NCBI GenBank assembly: GCA_037903475.1
Contig: JBAJFG010000621.1
Location: 1,426,001 to 1,490,000, forward strand
Origin: Ancylostoma caninum
Lineage: Eukaryota; Nematoda; Chromadorea; Rhabditida; Ancylostomatidae
Reading direction: 5' to 3'
Length of the DNA stretch: 64,000 nucleotides
Shown: one piece after another, positions 1-9,818 of the stretch
Numbering within the stretch: the first letter of the stretch is position 1
Layout: each line of letters begins with the position of its first letter
Position numbers and translations under genes: made by a program
The notes under the pieces: model-generated
What the model was told of the DNA's origin: nothing
What the model saw: the letters and a program-made list of their open reading frames with translations, nothing else
The model's database searches: none

Positions 1-3000
1 CGACTGGGCCGATGGTGAACAGGCGCCGGTCTCAGGTAAAGGGGCACACGGGTCCGTTGGTCAGGACTTTCCCTTGGGTTCCACTGGGTCAGTGGTAAAC
101 AGTTGCTGGTCTCAGGTAAAGAGGCACGCACGTGCGTTGATCAGGACTTTCCTTTGGATTCCACTGGGCCAGTGATAAACAGGTGCTGGACTCTGGTAAA
201 GGGTCACACGGGTCGTTGCTCAGCTCTTTCCCTTGGGTTCGACTGGGCCAATGGTAAACAGGCGCCGGTTCCAGGTAAAGGGGCACAAAAGTCCGTGGTC
301 AGAATTTTGCCGTCAGTGGTAAACAGGTGCTGGACTCTGGTAAAGGGTCACACGGGTCCGTTGGTCAGCACTTCCGTTGGGTTCGACTGGGCCAACGGTA
401 AACAGGCGCCGGTCTCAGGTAAAGGGGCACATGGGTCCGTTGGTCAGGACTTTCCCTTGGGTTCCACTGGGTCAGTGGTAAACAGTTGCTGGTCTCAGAT
501 AAAGGGGCACACGGGTCCGTTGGTCAGAATTTTCCCGCCAGTGGTAAACAGGTGCTGGTCTCTGGTGAAGGGACACACGGGTCGTTGATCAGCACTTCCG
601 TTGGGTTCGACTGGGCCAACGGTAAACAGGCGCCGGTCTCAGGTAAAGAGGCACGCACGTCCGTTGGTCAGGACTTTCCCTTGGATTCCACTGGGCCAGT
701 GATAAACAGGTGCTGGTCTCAGGTAAAGGGGCACACGGGTCGTTGCTCAGCTCTTTCCCTTGGGTTCGACTGGGCCAATGGTAAACAGGCGCCGGTTCCA
801 GGTAAAGGGGCACAAAGGTCCGTGGTCAGAATTTTCCCGCCAGTGGTAAACAGGTGCTGGTCTCTGGTGAAGGGGCAGATGGATCCGTTGGTCAGGATTT
901 TCCCGTCAGTGGTAAACAAGTGCTGGACTCTGGTAAAGGGTCACACGGGTCCGTTGGTCAGAATTTTCCCGCCAGTGGTAAATAGACGCCGGTCTCAGGT
1001 GAAGGGGCACACGGGTCCGTCGGTGAGGATTTTCCCTTGGGTTCGACTGGGCCGATGGTGAACAGGCGCCGGTCTCAGGTAAAGGGGCATACGGGTCCGT
1101 TGGTCAGGACTTTCCCTTGGGTTCCACTGGATCAGTGGTAAACAGTTGCTGGTCTCAGGTAAAGAGGCACGCACGTGCGTTGATCAGGACTTTCCTTTGG
1201 ATTCCACTGGGCCAGTGATAAACAGGTGCTGGACTCTGGTAAAGGGTCACACGGGTCCGTTGGTCAGAATTTTCCCGCCAGTGGTAAATAGGCGCCGGTC
1301 TCAGGTGAAGGGGCACACGGGTCCGTCGGTCAGGATTTTCCCTTGGGTTCCACTGGGTCAGTGGTAAACAGTTGCTGGTCTCAGATAAAGGGGCACACGG
1401 GTCCGTTGGTCAGAATTTTCCCGCCAGTGGTAAACAGGCGCCGGTCTCAGGTAAATAGGCACGCACGTCCGTTGGTCAGGACTTTCCCTCGGATTCCACT
1501 GGGCCAGTGATAAACAGGTGCTGGTCTCAGGTAAAGGGGCACACGGGTCGTTGCTCAGCTCTTTCCCTTGGGTTCGACTGGGCCAATGGTAAACAGGCGC
1601 CGGTTCCAGGTAAAGGGGCACAAAGGTCCGTGGTCAGAATTTTCCCGCCAGTGGTAAACAGGTGCTGGTCTCTGGTGAAGGGGCAGATGGATCCGATGGT
1701 CAGGATTTTCCCGTCAGTGGTAAACAAGTGCTGGACTCTGGTAAAGGGTCACACGGGTCCGTTGGTCAGGATTTTCCCGCCAGTGGTAAATAGGCGCCGG
1801 TATCAGGTGAAGGGGCACACGGGTCCGTCGGTCAGGATTTTCCCTTGGGTTCGACTGGGCCGATGGTGAACAGGCGCCGGTCTCAGGTAAAGGGGCACAC
1901 GGGTCCGTTGGTCAGGACTTTCCCTTGGGTTCCACTGGGTCAGTGGTAAACAGTTGCTGGTCTCAGGTAAAGAGGCACGCACGTGCGTTGATCAGGACTT
2001 TCCTTTGGATTCCACTGGGCCAGTGATAAACAGGTGCTGGACTCTGGTAAAGGGTCACACGGGTCGTTGCTCAGCTCTTTCCCTTGGGTTCGACTGGGCC
2101 AATGGTAAACAGGCGCCGGTTCCAGGTAAAGGGGCACAAAAGTCCGTGGTCAGAATTTTGCCGTCAGTGGTAAACAGGTGCTGGACTCTGGTAAAGGGTC
2201 ACACGGGTCCGTTGGTCAGCACTTCCGTTGGGTTCGACTGGGCCAACGGTAAACAGGCGCCGGTCTCAGGTAAAGGGGCACATGGGTCCGTTGGTCAGGA
2301 CTTTCCCTTGGGTTCCACTGGGTCAGTGGTAAACAGTTGCTGGTCTCAGATAAAGGGGCACACGGGTCCGTTGGTCAGAATTTTCCCGCCAGTGGTAAAC
2401 AGGTGCTGGTCTCTGGTGAAGGGACACACGGGTCGTTGATCAGCACTTCCGTTGGGTTCGACTGGGCCAACGGTAAACAGGCGCCGGTCTCAGGTAAAGA
2501 GGCACGCACGTCCGTTGGTCAGGACTTTCCCTTGGATTCCACTGGGCCAGTGATAAACAGGTGCTGGTCTCAGGTAAAGGGGCACACGGGTCGTTGCTCA
2601 GCTCTTTCCCTTGGGTTCGACTGGGCCAATGGTAAACAGGCGCCGGTTCCAGGTAAAGGGGCACAAAGGTCCGTGGTCAGAATTTTCCCGCCAGTGGTAA
2701 ACAGGTGCTGGTCTCTGGTGAAGGGGCAGATGGATCCGTTGGTCAGGATTTTCCCGTCAGTGGTAAACAAGTGCTGGACTCTGGTAAAGGGTCACACGGG
2801 TCCGTTGGTCAGAATTTTCCCGCCAGTGGTAAATAGACGCCGGTCTCAGGTGAAGGGGCACACGGGTCCGTCGGTGAGGATTTTCCCTTGGGTTCGACTG
2901 GGCCGATGGTGAACAGGCGCCGGTCTCAGGTAAAGGGGCATACGGGTCCGTTGGTCAGGACTTTCCCTTGGGTTCCACTGGATCAGTGGTAAACAGTTGC

Positions 3001-3285
3001 TGGTCTCAGGTAAAGAGGCACGCACGTGCGTTGATCAGGACTTTCCTTTGGATTCCACTGGGCCAGTGATAAACAGGTGCTGGACTCTGGTAAAGGGTCA
3101 CACGGGTCCGTTGGTCAGAATTTTCCCGCCAGTGGTAAATAGGCGCCGGTCTCAGGTGAAGGGGCACACGGGTCCGTCGGTCAGGATTTTCCCTTGGGTT
3201 CCACTGGGTCAGTGGTAAACAGTTGCTGGTCTCAGGTAAAGGGGCACACGGGTCCGTTGGTCAGAATTTTCCCGCCAGTGGTAAA
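1..3285. repeat. Minisatellite array with 1851-bp higher-order repeat
   Basis: Tandem monomers of two sizes: about 80 bp (containing CTTTCCCTTGGGTTCGACTG) and about 65 bp (lacking the CTTGGGTTCGACTGGG part). Monomer variants succeed one another in a fixed order, and that order repeats with a period of 1851 bp: base 1 matches base 1852, and the variant changes at 103, 486, 589 and 1146 recur at 1954, 2337, 2440 and 2997. The second higher-order copy is close to identical until about 3285 and then diverges. Open frames across the array are by-products of a repeat poor in stop codons and are not genes. The array starts outside the window. Confidence 0.93.
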
Positions 3286-3693
3286 CAGGTGCTGATCTCT
3301 GGTGAAGGGACGCACGAGTCGTTGGTCACCACTTTCCCTTGGGTTCGACTGGACCAATAATAAAAAGGCGCCGACCTCAGGTAAAGGGGCACAAGGGTCC
3401 GTTGGTCAGGATTTTCCCTTGGGTTCGACTGGGCCACTGGTAAACAGGTGCTGGTCTCAAGTTAAGGGGCACACGGGTCCGCTGGTAAGGATTTTCCTTT
3501 GACTGCGACTCTGTCAGCAGCAAAGTTGCGCCCGTCTCAAGTGAAGGGGCACACGTGTCGCGCCGGTGTCAGGTGAAGGGGCACACGTGCGGCGCCAGTC
3601 TCAGGTAAAGGGGCACACTTGTCCACTGCGCGGTAGTTTCCCTTGGGTTTGACTGGGCTAGTGGTAAAGTAGCGCTGGTTTTAGGTAAAGGAC
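3286..3693. repeat. Degenerate edge of the first minisatellite
   Basis: Monomers related to the preceding array, but diverged and partly shortened; AGGTGAAGGGGCACACGTG-like modules are still recognisable near 3540-3620. This is the usual look of an array border where homogenisation no longer acts. Confidence 0.75.
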
Positions 3694-4480
3694 AGTAATT
3701 TGCGCACCCACCCAATGTTTCTCGCCAACCCCGTGGACCACCTCCCTTACTAGAAACTCAGGCAAAAGCCTAGATAATAAATTGCGCACCCACCTCTATC
3801 TCGCCAACCCCGTAGATCACCCCCTTTCCAGAAGCTTAGGCAAAAACCTGGACAGTAACTTGCGCACCCACCTCATGTATCCCGCCAACCCCGTGGACCA
3901 CCTCCCTTTCCAGAAACTCAGGCAAAAGCCTAGACAATAATTTACGCACTCACCCCATGTATCCCCCCAATCCCTGGATTACATTCCGTTCCAGAAGCTC
4001 AGGCAAAAGCCTAAACAATAATTTACGCACCCACCCCATGTATCCCGCCAACCCCGTGGATTGCCTCCCTTCCAAGAAACTCAGGCAGAAACCTGGACGT
4101 AACTTGCGCACCCACCCAATGTTTCTCGCCAACGCCGTGGACCACCTCCACTACTAGAAACTCAGGCAAAAGTCTACAAAATAAGTTGCGCACCCACCTC
4201 ATGTATCCCGCTAACCCCGTGGACCACCTCCACTACTAGAAACTCAGGCAAAAGTCTACAAAATAAGTTGCGCACCCTCCTCATGTATCCCCCCAATCCC
4301 TGGATTACATTCCGTTCCAGAAGCTCAGGCAAAAGCCTAAACAATAATTTACGCACCCATCCCATGTATTCCGCCAACACCGTGGATCACCTCCCCAAGT
4401 ATCCCACCAATCTCATGAAGCATCTTCGTTCTCTGAGCTCAAGCGAAAAATAACCAATAACTTACTCTCCTTTTCATTTA
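3694..4480. repeat. Second minisatellite, about 80-82 bp monomer
   Basis: About nine to ten tandem monomers. Each contains TGCGCACCCACC, then ATGTATCCCGCCAACCCCGTGG and CAGAAACTCAGGCAAAAGCC, followed by an AT-rich ACAATAA step. TGCGCACCCA recurs at 3701, 3783 and 3861. The unit shares no obvious sequence with the first array although the period is almost the same. Copies become ragged after about 4380. Confidence 0.88.
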
Positions 4481-5214
4481 TCCCATCAACCCTGTTGATC
4501 ATCTCCCTTCAACTTCCCTAGGTCATGTGGATTTGAGTATTGATCACTTTCTTAATCATCACTTGGAACTTTTTTGGTTTAGTATAAGTGAGCCAAGTCG
4601 TGTCGGTGAATATCGGTTAGTAATGACAAAGAATATTGGTGGAAATAGGCGGTCGTGATGCTTATTCTCTTCTCACAATAATTTGTTTTCAGTTTTTGTT
4701 CAAAATTTTGGGAAAGTATAAAGTTTTTAGAATAAGTTTGGTTTGAACTAGAAGGACGGGATAGTCACATACAGTGGTAATGCTGAGGGTGCGTTTGTAT
4801 GATTGGCTTAGTGAGTTATTGACCGAGTGGTTTGTACAATACAAAAGCAGTTGTGTTCTGTATTTCACGCAGTCCTTGGTATGGTCTCTGCTTGCGAAAG
4901 ACAGAGATAGAAACAACAAAACAAATTGATTCACGGATTCTGTGAGTTATCTTCTCTCATTCGCTACGCTACGTGCTCTTTTTCGACTGAATAATGTTAT
5001 ATGTAGATATATGTATATATACAGTTGTCAGATAGTGTAGCTCGAGTTGAGGGTGTGAATCTCACACAGCCTGTTGGCGCGCACGAAAAACCACACCGGG
5101 TCAATACCGTCACACTACGGAAAGAAGCACAATAACGTGGCTTACGGGGCCACTAGTACAGAAAAATAATGATGGGTTGGGTCCCCCACACAATGAATGG
5201 AACTGAGTGTGTGC
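4481..5214. other. No gene recognised
   Basis: AT-rich unique-looking sequence between the minisatellite and a mariner fragment. No coding exon, RNA gene or repeat was recognised. Confidence 0.5.
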
Positions 5215-5900
5215 CAGTCTTAGCTGCTGCGTCCACACAGGAGAAACGTTCTCCGCCAACTCATAACTGGAGATGAAAGAAGCGTACTGTGTGTTAACCA
5301 GACACGAGAGAAGAGTTGGCTCGCGCGTGGCGAACCATCTCTAAAACAGCCGAAAGGAGAAGTGCACGAAAGAAGGTTTTTCTGTGTTGTTGGTGGAATT
5401 CCGAAGGAATTCTGGGTGGAAAACTGCTGAGACCGTGCTTGTCCAGTTCTACTCTTTTTAACTACGGAGAATGGCAGAAGCAACTCGCCTGGAGCAGGGA
5501 AAAACTGACCATGTTGCTCCACTTCATGACAACGCCCGACCTTACATGGCAAAGCCTACCCGCCAAAAAATTGCCGAATAAGGTGAGGAAATTCTACCAC
5601 GCCCTGCTTATTCTCCTGACTTATCTCCGTCTGATTACCATTTGTTCGGAGTCCTGAAGCTGCATCTATGGAAAAGAAAGTTTATGACCGGACCAAACCG
5701 GAAAGTGAGACTTCAAGCTTTATGGATTCGCAGCTGCCAGAGTTCTTGACTTCTTGAGCTGATGCTCTGCTGAAGCGTTGGCCATATCTCGTGGATTATG
5801 AAGGTCATTGTTCTATTGATTGATACCTATTCACAACGAACCTAGCATTCTTTGAAAAAAAAAGTATGAAATTAGGTGCAGAACTTTCGGACCAACCTAA
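5215..5900 (+). mobile_element. mariner fragment, 5'-truncated, transposase pseudogene
   Basis: Frameshifted remnants of a mariner transposase can be read on the plus strand: a LLRRVHTGE-like stretch near 5220, VFLCCWWNSEG near 5375, HVAPLHDNARPYMAKPTRQ near 5510 and AYSPDLSPSDYHLFGVLKLH near 5600, the last being the DD34D C-terminal signature. At 5875-5900 lies GGTGCAGAACTTTCGGACCA followed by ACCTAA and then TA, a typical mariner terminal repeat next to the TA target. No matching left terminus was found, so the 5' part is missing. Stops and frameshifts make it dead. Confidence 0.85.
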
Positions 5901-5902
5901 TA

Positions 5903-6117
5903 GTAGTAATCTGGAAACAACCATGGGACTAGCTTGGATACCACCCTAGGGGTAAGTTGGAAACAACCTCAGAACAAGCTTGGATACAACCTTGTGACAA
6001 ACTTGTATACCAGCAATGTGGTAAGTTGTCCGAAGCGTTCAGACAACTTGCCAGATTGCTTGTTTCCAAGTTGTTTCTCAAGATCTGAGATACCACTGTT
6101 TCCAGTGTTCCGAAACA
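5903..6117. repeat. Degenerate short tandem repeat inside the BEL-like region
   Basis: Irregular units of about 22-25 bp built on the theme CTTGGATACAACCT / AAGTTGGAAACAACCT, for example around 5932, 5955, 5985 and 6060. It sits directly upstream of the protease-like sequence where gag/linker sequence would be expected. Confidence 0.55.
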
Positions 6118-6450
6118 AGAGCAGCTGATTCTCAGAACAGCTGAAGGGAACATTTTCAATCATGTTAGTCAACAGTACGAGCGAGTACTGTTCTTCCTCG
6201 ATACTGGTGCCCGGAAAACAGTAATAGAAGAGAAACTTGCCACAGATTTCGGCCTTCTACGGATAACCACCGAAACATGCGTTATGTCCGGCATGGGAGG
6301 ACACACCGAGAAATTTGAGAGTCACTCGGTGCGTATGAACATTACAACCGTTTTCGGTGCAGAAATTGAGATGATTGTTCAGAAAAAACCAATCATTACT
6401 GGCGGTTTTCCAGCGATCAAACTCAGTAAGCGTCTATATGATGAAGAATA
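6118..6450 (+). pseudogene. BEL/Pao aspartic protease domain remnant
   Basis: An open stretch without an obvious start ends at a TAG near 6449. It contains VLFFLDTGARKTVIEEK (near 6185-6235), the retropepsin active-site motif DTGA preceded by hydrophobic residues, then a GMGGHTEKF-type flap region and an IIVQ/ITGG-like C-terminal part. This is the usual retropepsin module of BEL/Pao polyproteins and would process Gag-Pol. The stop arises where unrelated repeat sequence begins, so the polyprotein is cut here. Family assignment rests mainly on the RT and integrase downstream. Confidence 0.75.
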
Positions 6451-6625
6451 GGACCCAGTCGCATAGCAGTCGCATCGCAGTCGCAGCTCAGACGCACGCG
6501 TTTACTACCTCGCGACGGCCGCACGTTCTTTTCATTGAGGGTGTACATGCCGCGTTGAGCGGTCTTCATGGAAAATCCCTTACAAATGGAAGCGTGCGAC
6601 TGATGCGCGACTGACGCACGCAGCT
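6447..6625. mobile_element. MITE-like insertion (dispersed family, copy 1)
   Basis: The reading frame of the BEL polyprotein is interrupted by about 180 bp. The left end carries repeated CAGTCGCAT steps and the right end is roughly their inverse (GTGCGACTGATGCGCGACTG). The middle contains GTTTACTACCTCGCGACGGC and AAAATCCCTTACAAATG, which resemble parts of the copies at 24275-24490 and 39110-39350. Exact ends and target duplication are not resolved. Confidence 0.55.
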
Positions 6626-6634
6626 AGTATAAAT

Positions 6635-7271
6635 TGCCCTATAGACCGCTACTACTACGTGGTCGTGGCAAATACGACCGCTCTCCAAACGCCATCTGGT
6701 CTGCATATTGCCAAGACCGTTTCCGGGCCAACAATATACGGCCGCGGAACGATTGCTAACAGCCAAAATAACCTGTCAATCGCTCATAGTTACACTTCCA
6801 TTGAACAACTGACAGCAGTTGCAATACTGGAAAGAATGTACGAGCTAGAAGGCTTGGGTATCTCCACAAATGAACTCCAAAAGGACGATCCAGTGCAAAT
6901 GTACTTCGAAGAGTACAAAAAATCGATATCGTTCGAGAATGGATATGTCACGGCTCCATTCCCACTAAAGGACAGCATAGTTGACTTCGGAGATAATTAC
7001 TCAGTCCGGTCCCATGAAATATCTGGGTATGGAGTATGATACCGTGACAGGCCGCTTCACTGTTAAGACACACTTTCCATTAAAGGCTGAGCTTAAGATG
7101 CGTGATATTGTCAGCCAGCTTAACTCTATCTACGATCCACTGGGAATCGCCGGTCCACTATTGATAGAGTTGAAATCAATGATGTGTGATATCCTTCACG
7201 CCTATTCCGACTGGAATAACCGCCTCGTTCCAGACGTGTTTCCAAGTGGAATAAGAAATGTAGTGAAGTAA
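6635..7271 (+). pseudogene. BEL/Pao reverse transcriptase remnant, catalytic core deleted
   Basis: The first block (6635-7000) encodes the N-terminal RT region: TPSGLHIAKTVSGPTIYGRG, then AVAILERMYELEGLGIS and an APFPLKDSIVDFGDNYSV end. The second block (7005-7270) begins KYLGMEYDTVTGRFTVKTHF and continues with VSQLNSIYDPLGIAGPLLIE, a diagnostic BEL/Pao post-RT motif. In related elements some 200 or more residues including the YVDD catalytic motif separate these blocks; here they abut within a few bases. The polymerase active site is therefore missing, not merely mutated. Confidence 0.83.
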
Positions 7272-7344
7272 ACAATGCTCTTATAGCTGTCTCTAAACCT
7301 CTGTTAGGTCCAGTACCGTACAGTCAGACAGCTACCCGTTTTAC

Positions 7345-7806
7345 CCGTTTGGGTGTTCGCTGATGCCAGCAAAGCTGCAATTGCGGCCTGTGCTTACATT
7401 CAAACACAAGAGTCGAACGAAGTATCCCAGCTGGTTACTGGAAAGACTCGGCTGGCACCACTAACGTACAAACTATTCTAAGGCTGGAATTGCTTGGAAT
7501 ATTGATCGCTGTGAGATTAGCTGCCACAACGAGAACTGCTGTACCGTAGTCAAGGAAGTACATATAGTGACAGACAGCGAAGTAGCATTGTGCTGGATAA
7601 AATCCACGCAAAAATCACCAGTCTTTGTGAGCAACCAGTGTGTTCGCATACAGAATCTCAGATCGAAACTGGAGAAGCATAATGTTAGTGTGCACTTTCA
7701 CCACGTGCCAACCGCCTACAATCCAGCCGATGCTGGCACGAGGGATTTAACCAAAGAACAGATAGTAAACCACGACTGGGTTCACGGTCCACGGTGGCTG
7801 TGCTAA
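7345..7806 (+). pseudogene. BEL/Pao RNase H-like domain remnant
   Basis: FADASKAAIAACAYIQTQ (near 7357), ELLGILIAVRLAATTRTAV (near 7490) and TDSEVALCWIKSTQKSPVFV (7570-7630) are the three blocks of the BEL/Pao RNase H region; the last carries the aspartate of the D-S-E/A-L-W-I motif. HHVPTAYNPADAGTRDLTKE follows, the conserved 'NPAD..TR' tail. Frameshifts and stops separate the blocks. The enzyme would remove RNA from RNA-DNA hybrids during reverse transcription. Confidence 0.82.
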
Positions 7807-8099
7807 TCGCCAAATATTGCCTTTTTGAGGTCCATTAAGATTGCTCAAGCTCAAGAACCAGCTTCCGATGACACTGAGCACAGCACATCTTTACTAACAT
7901 TAAAGAGCACACCAATAGCGTTAGAGCCGGTCTTCGATCTGTTTAGACTGTCACAGCTGTCAACTGCATTTGGGTTGCGGTTGGGTGCGTTGGAAAGTTT
8001 CTCCACCGTATAATCTCAAAGGTTAACGAGAAAACGAGGTTTTCCGATACAACTGAACCATGTTTCTAAGTTCATTTTGGAATATGAAATAAATGCTGT

Positions 8100-9200
8100 T
8101 GATATTAAGGCGGCGGAAACCATCCTTTACGCCGATACACACAGGGATATCGATCTAGATGAGCTTAGCAAAAGCTCGGAAATATGCATATTGTCCGTGA
8201 CAAAGATGGTGTAATTAGACATATCTCTTGATTACAAAATGCTGCTATTCCTTTGGATGCCAAGTCCCTAATCTTCTTGCCAAATAGAGGAGAACTAACA
8301 AGGCTGGTGATTACGGACATACATCATCGTAATTTCCATTGTTGTATAGATCAAACATTATCTTTGGCACGGCAAAGATTCTGGATACCACGTGCATCCG
8401 GCTCATTCAAGTACTACTTGAAGAACTGCGCGGTCTGTAAGCGCTGGCAGGGACTTCCATTTGGTTCACGAAATATGCCTCCGTTATCGTAAGATAGAGT
8501 GGTGATAAGAAAACCATTCAGCAATGTCTGTTGTGACTTAATCGGTCCGTTGGATTCCAAAACTGGAGAGAATATGCACATTTGTCTGTACACTTGTTTG
8601 GTCACACGCACTGTTTACTTAGAGACAGTTGAAAACATGACAGCCGGACATCTTCATCCACTTTGTGTCCAGAAGAGGCGTTCTATTCTTGATTCGCTCT
8701 GATTGTGGAGCTAACTTTCGTCTTGGATCGAAAAAAAATCGAGGAGCTTTCTGAGCCCCACTGCTGGATCAGTAATGAGTTATAACGGCATTGAATGGGT
8801 TTTCAATTCACCGGCAGGTCCATGGATGGGTGGAGTTTGGGAACGACTGGTCGGCTCCGTAAAACGCTGCATGCGTAAATCGGTCGGCAAAAAGAAATTG
8901 ACATTCACCGAGCTGAGTACAGTGGTTGCCCCTATCACAGCGGTTATCAATACGCGTCCACTAACGAAATTGAGTTTCACTGGTTTATCGGAAATTCCGT
9001 TGAGACCGGTCGATTTCATCCAACGACATGCTAAAATTTCACTTCAAGACGCAGCAGAGCTGTGTGGGTCGGATGATCCTTCGTACGAACCAAATTTCGT
9101 ACAAACCAGAAAACAGGCCATAGAAGCCATCACCACTTCGGAAAGAATTGCTTCGAAGTTCTGGGAAAAGTGGAGTACAGAATATCTTACTATCTGGGAG
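8100..9200 (+). pseudogene. BEL/Pao integrase remnant (zinc finger and DDE core)
   Basis: The HHCC zinc finger is visible near 8310-8440 (DIHHRNFH ... CAVCKRW). The core follows: VCCDLIGPLDSKTGENMHIC with the first catalytic D (about 8525), then a region around 8690-8715 where the second D (IRSDCGANF) sits in a shifted frame, and the E-containing SPAGPWMGGVWERLVGSVKR (8810-8865). VINTRPLTKLSF and RPVDFIQ complete the C-terminal core. At least one frameshift near 8700 separates the second D from the first. A dead copy of the enzyme that joins retroelement cDNA to the host chromosome. Confidence 0.87.
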
Positions 9201-9562
9201 AATCCCAGAAACTACATCTGAAACAGTCCAGACACGTTGCAAGGACTGCTCCTGAAAAGGGAGAAGTCGTTCTCATAGAGCAAGACCTTCAACCTCGTGG
9301 ATGTTGGCCATACGGAAAAATAGTTGAGGTAATATCCAGTAATGATGGCCTCATAAGAACGGCCAAGGTTCTTACCCCCAGTGGTACAACATTGCTTTGT
9401 CCGATAAATAAGCTTTATCCACTTGAAATCCGTCCAACTCCAGAGGAAAACTCGGAGGAATCCATAATACACGCTCCTCCACTTGCTGCGCAGATATCAA
9501 CTCGCCCTGTATTACCGCGGTCATCAAAAACGAGGGCGTATGATATCATAAAAGACTTATAG
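9170..9562 (+). pseudogene. Post-integrase domain (DUF5641-like) and C-terminus of BEL Pol
   Basis: GEVVLIEQDLQPRGCWPYGK, then a GLIRTAKVLTPSGTTLLCPI stretch and KLYPLEI, form the conserved domain that closes BEL/Pao Pol proteins. It follows the integrase with a frame change near 9180-9215, and the open stretch ends at a TAG near 9560. The envelope-like gene starts within a few tens of bases. Confidence 0.8.
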
Positions 9563-9589
9563 AACAGCTTAGAGGACACTCATATATCA

Positions 9590-9787
9590 GCTGTGTTTGT
9601 TATCGAGCGGTCTAACAAAGATTCTCGCAACCAGAAGTTGCTTGAGAGGTGCCCACAGCGCACAGATCTAAATAAAGTATCCCGTTCATCTATGCAAAAT
9701 ATCCTCTTGATTGCATCAATAGTCGTGGATTTTCTAGCTCCAGCCACTGCCAAGTATCCCAAATGCGATAGAGGTACTGTCGAAATC
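9590..9787 (+). pseudogene. Envelope-like glycoprotein, 5' segment (interrupted)
   Basis: Directly after Pol an open frame runs into the LINE insertion. It includes a hydrophobic stretch (about 9700-9750, ILLIASIVVDFLAPATA) that reads like a signal peptide, followed by a short cysteine-containing sequence. The last bases (9771-9787) are the target duplication of the RTE insertion, so the gene resumes at 13240. Nematode BEL/Pao elements with envelope-like genes resembling phlebovirus glycoproteins are known (Cer7 type). The joined product is deliberately not written out. Confidence 0.65.
9771..9787. repeat. Target-site duplication, left copy
   Basis: GAGGTACTGTCGAAATC; an identical copy lies at 13240-13256 across the LINE. 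Bases on either side (9770/13239 and 9788/13257) differ, fixing the length at 17 bp. Confidence 0.95.
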
Positions 9788-9818
9788 TTCTTCTTCTTCT
9801 TCTTCTTCTTCTTCTTCA
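9788..9818 (-). repeat. (GAA)n 3' tail of the LINE
   Basis: On the element strand the stop codon TGA (9816-9818) is followed at once by about ten AGA/GAA triplets and then the target duplication. There is practically no 3' untranslated region beyond the repeat. Confidence 0.9.

Noticed and set aside
1..3285. GGGTTCGACTGGGCC in monomers resembles a tRNA T-arm / B box
   Set aside because: No A box, acceptor stem or anticodon arm at the needed spacing, and the last bases deviate from GGTTCGANTCC.
89..3502. Many open frames of 60-190 codons on both strands in the first minisatellite
   Set aside because: They repeat with the monomers and the 1851-bp period and occur in several frames at once; they are by-products of a repeat poor in stops.
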